Assembly (NCBI GenBank): GCA_022787165.1
Contig: JALFVL010000034.1
Span: 1-64,000 of the forward strand
Source: Clostridiales bacterium
GTDB lineage: Bacteria; Bacillota; Clostridia; Christensenellales; Aristaeellaceae
Direction of reading: 5' to 3'
DNA: 64,000 nt
Of this stretch, positions 6,012-13,112 are shown one piece after another (position 1 is the first letter of the stretch; each line of letters begins with the position of its first letter). Under the pieces are notes generated by a model. The model had not been told where the DNA came from, searched no databases, and saw only the letters and a list, made by a program, of their open reading frames with translations. Made by a program: the position numbers and the translations under genes.

Positions 6012-8966
6012 ATGAAAAACGGAGTCATCAAGCGCTTTGCGATGCTCGCCATTCTGTGCGTGTTGGTGACGGTCTTCGCTGTGCCGCTGGCCAGTGCTGC
6101 GGGCTACAGCAAGGTCTACGGACAGACGCAGGACAAGGTTCGCGTCCGCGAGTCGGCCTCGACCAATGCCACGGTCATCGACAATGTGGTGAAGGGCGCC
6201 TGCGTCTATGTGACCTCGTCCAAGACGAGCGGCAGCAGCACCTTTATCCAGGTCAAGTACCGCGCCAGCGACGGCAGCATCCAGACCGGCTGGATCTGCC
6301 AGAGTGACGGCAAGACCACCTATGTCAAGATTCTGAGCGCGACGCAGGCGAAGAATGCCTTCTCCGTCAGCGGCGGCGATCTGCCCAGCAAAAAGGTGGG
6401 TACCTTCACCGCGGCGCAGCGCAAGGCGAGTGCCACCAGCTCGGACAGCGCCTACATCAAGCTCGGCTCCAGCGGCGAAAACGTCAAGAGCCTGCAGACC
6501 AAGCTCAAGGCGATGGGCCTGTATGCCGGCGAGATCACCGGCAACGTGGGCGAAAAGACCGAGGCGGCCATCAAGGCCTTCCAGAAGAAATACGGCCTGA
6601 CGGCGGACGGCATCGCCGGCCCGCAGACCCTGGCGAAGATTGACGCGGCCTATGCGTCCAGCGGCGCGTCGGCTTCGGCGTCGTCCTCTTCCTCCGGCTC
6701 CGGGCTCAAGCTCGGCTCCACCGGCACGGCGGTTCGCAACCTGCAGCAGGATCTGACGGCGCTGGGCTATTACTGGGCGGAGATCACCGGCAACTTCGGC
6801 TCCAAGACGGAAACCGCGGTCAAGCGGTTCCAGGAGGAGTGCGGCCTGACGGCGGACGGCGTTGCGGGCACGAAGACGCTTGCGGCCCTTGCCGCGGCGG
6901 TTGAGAAGAAGGGCGGCACCTCGAGCTCCTCCTCCGCGAGCGGCTCTGTGCTCAAGCTCAACAGCCAGGGCACGAAGGTCTCTCAGCTTCAGACGGACCT
7001 CAAGCAGCTCGGCTACTATTACGCGGAGATCACCGGCAACTTCGGCGAGAAGACCGAGGCGGCCGTCAAGGCCTTCCAGAAGGCCAAGGGCCTGACGGCG
7101 GACGGCGTCGCGGGCACGAAGACCCTGAGCGCCATCGCCTCCGCCGTCACGGCGGCAGGCGGCTCCATCAATACCACAGGCAGCGGCCTGCGTCTGGGTT
7201 CCTCGGGTGACAATGTCCGCAACCTGCAGACGGACCTGACGACGCTGGGCTACTACTACGGCGACATCACCGGCAACTTCGGCAGCCTCACGCAGCAGGC
7301 CGTCAAGAAGTTCCAGCAGTCGCGCGGCCTGACGGCGGACGGCATCGCCGGCACGACGACGATCAACGCCATCGCCAGCGCGCTCAAGAGCAGCGGCTCC
7401 TCCTCCGCGAGCGGCTCCACATCCTCCACGGCGCTGCGCGAGGGCGACAGCGGCACGGCGGTGCGCAACCTGCAGACCGACCTCAAGGCGCTGGGCTACT
7501 ACTACGGCGACATCACCGGCAACTTCGGCAGCCTGACCCGTCAGGCGGTGCGCAAGTTCCAGGATGCCAATGACCTGACGGTCGACGGCATCGCCGGCAC
7601 GGCGACCCTCAACAAGATCGCCAGCGTCATCAAGGGCTCCGGCGGCACATCCGCCAGCGACACCGGCAGCAGCTCCGGCACGACGGTCACGACCGCGAAT
7701 TCCTACGGCCGCATCACGAAGGACAACGTCTATCTGCGCTCGTCCTACTCCACCACCTCGGCCGCGAAGGCGAGCCTCTCCAAGGGCACGCTCGTGCGCA
7801 TCTCGAAGACCTACACCTCCGGCGGCGTCAAGTGGTACTATATCAGCGTGACACAGGGCCGATATACCCATAACGGCTATGTGCGCTCCGACATGATGGA
7901 GACCATCACGGAGAAGGAGTACACCAGCGCTGGCGGCAGCTCGGATAACAATGCGAGCGACATGGAGACCATCGGCATGATCCGCGTGACGGGCAACAAC
8001 GTCTCGCTGCGCTATGAGCCGAGCACCTCCGCGACCCGCGTCGGCACGGCGAACACGGGCGACGTCTTCTACTACGTCGATACCGTCGATGGCTGGTTCC
8101 AGACCCGCTCCGGCTACTGGATCAGCAAAAGCTACGCCAAGGTGATGACCGACGAGGAGATCAAGGATTACACCGGCAGCAACGCCAGCGGCACTTCCTA
8201 CCGCTATGACGACACCAGCCCGACGGTCGGCTGGATCCAGACGGCCCTCAAGAGCCTCGGCTATTACAGCGCGACGATCTCCAACCACTTCGGCTCCAAG
8301 ACCGAGGCGGCGGTCAAGGACTTCCAGCGCGATCACGGCCTGACGGCGGACGGCGTGGTTGGCCCGACGACGATGACGGCGCTGCAGGCGGCCTATTACG
8401 GCACAGGCGGCGGCGGAACGGCGACCGGCTCGTATAACGCGACGATCTACAACCTGTACTGGCCGTCCGAGTACAACCGCGTCTTCAAGAATCTCGGCTT
8501 TGTTGCCGGCTGCAAGAAGGCGACGCTCACCGATGTCGAAACGGGCCTCACGTTCAATATCTACGTCCAGTCCTCCGGCAAGAATCACGCCGATGCGGAG
8601 CCGCTGACTGCGGCGGATACCGCGACGCTGTGCAAGATCTATGGCGTGTCCAGCCCGGGTTCGATTTCCTGGAAGCGTCATGGCATGGTGCTGACGGTGG
8701 GCGGTGAGCAGTTCGTCTGCTCTGTCTACGCCCAGCCGCATGGTCAGCAGGATATTCCGAACAACAACTTCGAGGGCCAGTTCTGTATCCACTTCCGTGG
8801 CTCCCAGATCAACGCGGGCGACGGCGGCAGCGTGCCGGAGGCTGAAAACCACCAGGCGATCATCAAGAACACGGTGACCAAGCTGAAGGCGAAGAAGGTG
8901 ACCGTCGACGGCGTCGAGAAGAACATCACCGTTCTTGAAGACTACCCGACGAAAAGCGGAAGTTGA
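6012..8966 (+). CDS. Secreted protein with SH3b domains and six peptidoglycan-binding repeats
   Basis: 984 residues. A signal peptide (about 1-30, cleavage near ASA-AG) precedes a bacterial SH3 domain (about 30-110). Five PG_binding_1 domains follow (about 148-210, 229-295, 310-376, 390-457, 471-540), each with the pattern LQTDLKxLGYYxGxITGNFG and GLTADGIAGTxT, separated by Ser/Gly linkers. Two more SH3b-like domains (about 561-630 and 654-712) and a sixth PG-binding domain (about 734-796) lead to a C-terminal domain (about 810-984). That domain has conserved-looking histidines (NHADAEPLT, HGQQDIP, FCIHFRGS, ENHQA). I do not recognise a classical amidase, NlpC/P60 or L,D-transpeptidase active site. 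Likely role: an exported wall-attached hydrolase or adhesin. It is monocistronic. Confidence 0.85.
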   Translation: MKNGVIKRFAMLAILCVLVTVFAVPLASAAGYSKVYGQTQDKVRVRESASTNATVIDNVVKGACVYVTSSKTSGSSTFIQVKYRASDGSIQTGWICQSDGKTTYVKILSATQAKNAFSVSGGDLPSKKVGTFTAAQRKASATSSDSAYIKLGSSGENVKSLQTKLKAMGLYAGEITGNVGEKTEAAIKAFQKKYGLTADGIAGPQTLAKIDAAYASSGASASASSSSSGSGLKLGSTGTAVRNLQQDLTALGYYWAEITGNFGSKTETAVKRFQEECGLTADGVAGTKTLAALAAAVEKKGGTSSSSSASGSVLKLNSQGTKVSQLQTDLKQLGYYYAEITGNFGEKTEAAVKAFQKAKGLTADGVAGTKTLSAIASAVTAAGGSINTTGSGLRLGSSGDNVRNLQTDLTTLGYYYGDITGNFGSLTQQAVKKFQQSRGLTADGIAGTTTINAIASALKSSGSSSASGSTSSTALREGDSGTAVRNLQTDLKALGYYYGDITGNFGSLTRQAVRKFQDANDLTVDGIAGTATLNKIASVIKGSGGTSASDTGSSSGTTVTTANSYGRITKDNVYLRSSYSTTSAAKASLSKGTLVRISKTYTSGGVKWYYISVTQGRYTHNGYVRSDMMETITEKEYTSAGGSSDNNASDMETIGMIRVTGNNVSLRYEPSTSATRVGTANTGDVFYYVDTVDGWFQTRSGYWISKSYAKVMTDEEIKDYTGSNASGTSYRYDDTSPTVGWIQTALKSLGYYSATISNHFGSKTEAAVKDFQRDHGLTADGVVGPTTMTALQAAYYGTGGGGTATGSYNATIYNLYWPSEYNRVFKNLGFVAGCKKATLTDVETGLTFNIYVQSSGKNHADAEPLTAADTATLCKIYGVSSPGSISWKRHGMVLTVGGEQFVCSVYAQPHGQQDIPNNNFEGQFCIHFRGSQINAGDGGSVPEAENHQAIIKNTVTKLKAKKVTVDGVEKNITVLEDYPTKSGS

Positions 8967-9037
8967 TTGTAAACTGAGGCTTGCATTTCACCCGACGTCT
9001 GGCAGCGAATCCATTCACATAGCCCCCTCTTTCCCTG

Positions 9038-9074
9038 AAGGCGGCGCGAGCAATCGCGTCGCCTTCGTTTTTTC
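9038..9074 (+). terminator. Intrinsic terminator
   Basis: AAGGCGGCGCGA, loop GCAA, TCGCGTCGCCTT (one G-U pair), followed by a T-rich run. It ends the transcript of the secreted cell-wall-binding protein before the alaS promoter. Confidence 0.85.
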
Positions 9075-9105
9075 TTTTACCGGCATCGGAAGCGGCCCCG
9101 CCCGC

Positions 9106-9134
9106 TTGACAAACGGGGCGGGATTGGCTATAAT
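9106..9134 (+). promoter_or_regulatory. Sigma-A promoter of the T-box/alaS transcript
   Basis: Perfect consensus TTGACA (9106-9111), 17-bp spacer, TATAAT (9129-9134). Transcription would start near 9141, giving a leader of about 258 nt before alaS. Confidence 0.9.
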
Positions 9135-9140
9135 ATCCCC

Positions 9141-9372
9141 GATATGCAAAGGCGATGATGCGGAAAGAGCCGTCTGAAACGGCCTGCCTGAGCGAGCCGG
9201 GGAGGGTGCAAGCCCGGCGGCAGGGGAAGGCGGCAGCCCTCCGGGGAGCCATCGGCGAGGAGCCGGGCGTCGGCCCGCGTTAAGGGCGAGAGTGGGCGCG
9301 CGTTTGCGCGCCAACCGGAGTGGTACCGCGAATCGCGTCTGTTCGTCCCCGGACGGCAGGCGTTTTTATATT
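9141..9372 (+). promoter_or_regulatory. T-box riboswitch controlling alaS
   Basis: The leader contains the conserved T-box sequence GGAGTGGTACCGCGA (about 9317-9331), whose TGG pairs with the tRNA acceptor end. A stem I distal region with the AGCGAGC and GGGTGCAAGCCCGG elements lies upstream (about 9190-9218). A terminator hairpin with a T-run (about 9334-9367) follows. Uncharged tRNA would stabilise the antiterminator and allow alaS transcription. The specifier codon should be GCN for alanine. A GCC in GGAGCCATCGG (about 9246-9256) is the best candidate, but I have not folded the RNA. Confidence 0.9.
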
Positions 9373-9398
9373 GGCAAAAACCGAAGGAGAGAAAGACC

Positions 9399-11204
9399 AT
9401 GAAAAAGATGACTTCCGGTGAGCTGCGCAGCATGTGGCTGAATTTCTTCAAGAGCAAGGGCCACGCGGTGATCCCGAGCGCTTCCGTCATCCCGGAAAAC
9501 GACCCGACCGTCCTGTTTACCACCGCGGGCATGCATCCGCTGGTGCCCTACCTGCTGGGCAGCAAGCACCCGGCCGGCACCCGCCTGACCGACGTGCAGA
9601 AGTGCATCCGCACCGGCGATATCGACGAGGTCGGCGATGCCTCCCACCTGACGTTCTTTGAGATGCTGGGCAACTGGTCCCTGGGCGACTACTTCAAGAA
9701 GGAGATGATCGCCTGGAGCTGGGAATTCCTGACCAGCCCGAAGTACCTCGGCCTTGACAAGGACAAGCTGGCCTTCACCGTCTTCGAGGGCGAGGGCGAA
9801 ATCCCGCGCGACACCGAGGCCGCGCAATACTGGATGGACAACGGCGTGAAGCCGGAGAACATCTACTTCCTCTCGCGCGAGCACAACTGGTGGGGCCCGG
9901 CGGGCCAGACCGGCCCCTGCGGCCCGGATACCGAGATGTTCATCATCAAGGATCAGCCGCCCTGCGGCCCGAACTGCTCCCCGGCCTGCTCCTGCGGCCG
10001 CTTCCTGGAGATCTGGAACGACGTCTTCATGCAGTACAACAAGACCGCCGACGGCCAGTATGTGCCGATGGAGAAGAAGAACGTCGATACCGGCATGGGC
10101 CTGGAGCGCACCATCTGCACGCTCAATGGCGTGAAGACCGTCTATGAGACGGACGCCTTCACCGGCATCCTTGCCAAGATCTCCGAGCTCTCCGGCAAGG
10201 GCTATGAGGATGACGCGGCGACCACCAAGGCCTTCCGCATCATCGCCGACCATCTGCGCACCTCGACCTTCATCATGGGCGACCCGCGCGGCGTCAGCCC
10301 GAGCAACGTCGACCAGGGCTACGTTCTGCGCCGCCTGATCCGCCGCGCCGTTCGCTACGGCATGGAGCTGGGCATGGCGGAGGGCTTCACCAGCGAGATC
10401 GCCAAGGTGATCATCGACCAGTATGCCGAGGTTTATCCGGAGCTCAAGCAGAATGAAGCGTTTGTGCTCGATCAGTTCAAGCTGGAGGAGAGCCGCTTTG
10501 CGCGCACGCTGCGCCAGGGCGAGCGCGAGTTTGAGAAGGTCGCCGGCCGCCTGGGCGAGAGCAAGGTCATCGACGGCCTCGACGCGTTCAACCTCTACGC
10601 GACCTACGGCTTCCCGATCGAGATGACCCGCGAGCTGGCGGGCGAGAAGGGCCTGACCGTCGACGAGGAGGGCTTCGCCAAGCACTTCGCGGAGCATCAG
10701 AAGAGCTCCCACGCGGGCGCGGAGCAGCGCTTCAAGGGCGGCCTCGCCGACCAGAGCGCGCAGACTGCGCGCCTGCATACCGCGACCCATCTGCTTCAGG
10801 CGGCGCTGCGCCGCGTGCTGGGCAACGAGGTCGCGCAGAAGGGCTCCAACATCACCGCGGAGCGCCTGCGTTTTGACTTCAAGTTCGGCCGCAAGGTGAC
10901 CAAGGAGGAGCTCGCGCAGGTCGAGGCGCTGGTCAACGAGTGGATTCAGGCGGATGTGCCGGTCGTCATGACCGAGACGACCGTCGAGGCCGCGAAGGCG
11001 GAGGGCGCGATTGGTCTGTTCGAGAGCAAATACGGCGAGCGCGTGCGCATGTACACGATGGGCGAGTATTCCAAGGAGATCTGCGGCGGCCCGCACGCCA
11101 GCCATACCGGCGAGCTCGTCAGCTTCAAGATTCAGAAGGAGGAATCCTCCTCCGCCGGCGTGCGCCGCATCAAGGCGGTCATCGGCGCAAAGCCCGAGGA
11201 TTGA
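9399..11204 (+). CDS. alaS: Alanyl-tRNA synthetase, short form without C-Ala domain
   Basis: 601 residues against about 870-880 for the standard bacterial enzyme. The class II catalytic domain starts LRSMWLNFFKSKGHAVIPS and includes TFFEMLGNWS and the MGLERT motif 3 region. The tRNA recognition domain and the editing domain follow, with zinc ligands HTATH (about residue 455) and CGGPH (about 562). The protein stops just after the editing domain (SSSAGVRRIKAVIG), so the C-Ala dimerisation domain and coiled coil are missing. No frameshift is visible, and a terminator follows directly, so this is the natural gene length. Short AlaRS forms are known in some clostridia. Expression is controlled by the upstream T-box. 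Confidence 0.95.
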   Translation: MKKMTSGELRSMWLNFFKSKGHAVIPSASVIPENDPTVLFTTAGMHPLVPYLLGSKHPAGTRLTDVQKCIRTGDIDEVGDASHLTFFEMLGNWSLGDYFKKEMIAWSWEFLTSPKYLGLDKDKLAFTVFEGEGEIPRDTEAAQYWMDNGVKPENIYFLSREHNWWGPAGQTGPCGPDTEMFIIKDQPPCGPNCSPACSCGRFLEIWNDVFMQYNKTADGQYVPMEKKNVDTGMGLERTICTLNGVKTVYETDAFTGILAKISELSGKGYEDDAATTKAFRIIADHLRTSTFIMGDPRGVSPSNVDQGYVLRRLIRRAVRYGMELGMAEGFTSEIAKVIIDQYAEVYPELKQNEAFVLDQFKLEESRFARTLRQGEREFEKVAGRLGESKVIDGLDAFNLYATYGFPIEMTRELAGEKGLTVDEEGFAKHFAEHQKSSHAGAEQRFKGGLADQSAQTARLHTATHLLQAALRRVLGNEVAQKGSNITAERLRFDFKFGRKVTKEELAQVEALVNEWIQADVPVVMTETTVEAAKAEGAIGLFESKYGERVRMYTMGEYSKEICGGPHASHTGELVSFKIQKEESSSAGVRRIKAVIGAKPED

Positions 11205-11218
11205 TCGATCATTCAAAG

Positions 11219-11262
11219 CAAAGAGCGTCTTCTTCCCGAGAGAGGGAGGGAGACGCTTTTTT
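11219..11262 (+). terminator. Intrinsic terminator of alaS
   Basis: AAGAGCGTCT pairs with AGACGCTTTTTT around a purine-rich loop, giving GCGTCT/AGACGC plus A-T pairs and a T6 tail. Confidence 0.8.
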
Positions 11263-11352
11263 CATTGGGTTTCCTGCGATGAATCTGGATGAAACCGGGA
11301 CGGAATTATCGAAAGGAAGCCTGTAATGCCTGGGAAAACAGGAGGGAAGCGC

Positions 11353-11381
11353 TTGCTGAACGGAGCGGAATTTGGTACAAT
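11353..11381 (+). promoter_or_regulatory. Sigma-A promoter of the MBOAT gene
   Basis: TTGCTG (11353-11358), 17-bp spacer, TACAAT (11376-11381), about 40 bp upstream of the ATG at 11421. Confidence 0.7.
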
Positions 11382-11420
11382 AAGGCGTCATGAAACCATG
11401 TGCTGCAAAGGAGAAAAGAC

Positions 11421-12977
11421 ATGTCGCTGTTTCAGCTTGCGGCCTTCGGCATCGCCGGCGCGGGTTTGTGCCGGCTCTGTCCGAGGCGGATGCGCTATGT
11501 TGTGCTGCTGGTCATCAGCTTCGGCTTTTATGCGGCCCGTGCACTCACGGGCCTTCCGTTTCTCCTGATGACAATGCTGACCACATGGGCCGCCGCGCTG
11601 CGGATCGGGGGCATTGCGCAGGCGCTCAAGGCGCAGCTTGCGCAGCAGACGCCGGGCCGTGAGGGAAAAAGGCGCATGAAGGAGGCGGCCAGAAGCCGCC
11701 AGCGCCGCTGGATGCTCGCCGCGCTCGTGCTGAATTTCGCGGTGCTCGCTGTGCTCAAATACACGGACGATCTGCTGGGCTGGGCGGGCGCGCAGCCGCT
11801 GGGTCTGCTGCTGCCGCTGGGCATCTCGTTTTATACGTTCCAGTCGATGGGCTATCTGCTCGACGTCTACGGCGGCAAGATCCAGCCGGAGCGGAGCTTG
11901 CCGCGCTTTGCGCTGTTCGTCTCCTTCTTTCCGCAGCTGATTCAGGGGCCGATCGGGCGCTATGGCGAGCTCGCGCCCCAGCTCGCCGCGCCGGAGGATG
12001 TCGATTTTGACGGCATGCGGCGAGGCCTGATGCTGATGCTCTGGGGCCTGTTTCAGAAAATGGTCATCGCGGACAGGGCGCTGCCTGTGGTCAACGCGGT
12101 CTTTTCCGCGCAGGCGGGGGCTTACGGCGGCGCGGTGAACGCGCTGGCCGTGCTGCTGTATGCCGCGCAGCAGTACTGCGATTTCTGCGGCGGCATCAAT
12201 CTGGTGACGGGTATCGCGCGGCTGTGCGGCGTCCGCCTCGCGCCCAACTTCAGAAGGCCGTATTTCGCCGTCTCGCTCGGCGATTTCTGGCGGCGCTGGC
12301 ACATCAGCCTGGGCGCATGGATGCGCGACTATGTCTTCTATCCCTTTGCGCTGACCCGGCCGATGGCGCGTCTCTCCAAGGCGGCGAAGGGCCGCTTTGG
12401 CGCGGAATTTGCCCGCGCGCTGCCGGCGGCGCTGGGCAATCTGCTCGTGTTTCTGCTGGTCGGCCTGTGGCATGGTGCGACGGCCAATTATCTCCTCTGG
12501 GGCTTTTACAATGGCGCGATCCTCGCGATAACGGCGCTGCTGGAGCCGGTATACAAGCGGATGAACGCCCGTCTGCCGCGTCTGACGGCTTCCAGGGGCT
12601 TCCATATCTTCCGTGTGCTGCGCACGTTTCTGATCGTCAACATCGGCTGGTTCTTCGACCGCTGCGCCCGGGGAGGCGACGCGCTGCGGATGATCGGTTC
12701 CATATTCCGCGATTGGCGTCCGGGCGAACTGAGCCTTGCGCTGCTTGACCGGATGGGGATGCCCGTGCCGGATGTTTGCGTGTTCATCGCCGCCGTGCTG
12801 CTGCTCTTCGCGGTTTCGCTCGCGCAGGAACGGGGCAAGGACGTCGGAGGCTGGGTGCTCCGGCAGAAGCTGCCTGTGCGCTGGTTCATTCTGATGGCCG
12901 GCATTGTAAGCGTTCTGCTGCTCGGCGTCTGGGGATCGGGCTTTGACGAGGCGACCTTCATCTACTATCAGTTCTGA
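11421..12977 (+). CDS. MBOAT family O-acyltransferase (AlgI/DltB-like)
   Basis: 518 residues with about ten hydrophobic helices. MBOAT hallmarks are present: ISFYTFQSMGYLLDVY, FPQLIQGPIGRY, WRRWHISLGAWMRDYVFYP and the catalytic-His motif GLWHGATANYLLWG. Members acylate an extracytoplasmic polymer (alginate, teichoic acid, exopolysaccharide) using acyl groups taken across the membrane. No SGNH/AlgX partner or dlt gene is adjacent, so the acceptor is unknown. The ATG at 11421 follows AAAGGAG; a GTG seven codons earlier is less likely. Confidence 0.9.
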   Translation: MSLFQLAAFGIAGAGLCRLCPRRMRYVVLLVISFGFYAARALTGLPFLLMTMLTTWAAALRIGGIAQALKAQLAQQTPGREGKRRMKEAARSRQRRWMLAALVLNFAVLAVLKYTDDLLGWAGAQPLGLLLPLGISFYTFQSMGYLLDVYGGKIQPERSLPRFALFVSFFPQLIQGPIGRYGELAPQLAAPEDVDFDGMRRGLMLMLWGLFQKMVIADRALPVVNAVFSAQAGAYGGAVNALAVLLYAAQQYCDFCGGINLVTGIARLCGVRLAPNFRRPYFAVSLGDFWRRWHISLGAWMRDYVFYPFALTRPMARLSKAAKGRFGAEFARALPAALGNLLVFLLVGLWHGATANYLLWGFYNGAILAITALLEPVYKRMNARLPRLTASRGFHIFRVLRTFLIVNIGWFFDRCARGGDALRMIGSIFRDWRPGELSLALLDRMGMPVPDVCVFIAAVLLLFAVSLAQERGKDVGGWVLRQKLPVRWFILMAGIVSVLLLGVWGSGFDEATFIYYQF

Positions 12978-13031
12978 GCAGGCCGAAGGCAAAAGGGAAA
13001 GAGACGCCTGAATCATGCCGGCCCGCTGCCG

Positions 13032-13112
13032 TTATCGTCCGCTGGCGTAGACGAGCGCCAGCGCAATGAGGGCAAAGCCGATGCCCAGCGTCGAGATCAA
13101 AAAGCGCTTCAC
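13032..13112 (-). CDS. Possible 26-residue single-span membrane peptide coupled to the M13 protease
   Basis: A GTG start overlaps the TGA of the M13 protease gene (GTGA). The peptide is MKRFLISTLGIGFALIALAL followed by VYASGR: two basic residues, one transmembrane helix, then a short polar tail. This is the typical build of small bacterial membrane proteins. No independent ribosome binding site is clear, so expression would rely on translational coupling. It may be chance, but the overlap and clean hydrophobic design favour a real gene. Confidence 0.4.
   Translation of the reverse strand: MKRFLISTLGIGFALIALALVYASGR

Noticed and set aside
5937..8852. A 971-codon open frame on the minus strand opposite the cell-wall-binding protein gene
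   Set aside because: It mirrors the repeated, GC-rich codon pattern of the real gene, has no ribosome binding site and an Arg/Ala/Gly-rich composition without domains. The plus-strand protein has a signal peptide and recognisable repeats.
9366..11216. A 616-codon antisense frame opposite alaS
   Set aside because: It has no start signal or domain, and alaS with its T-box leader is certain.
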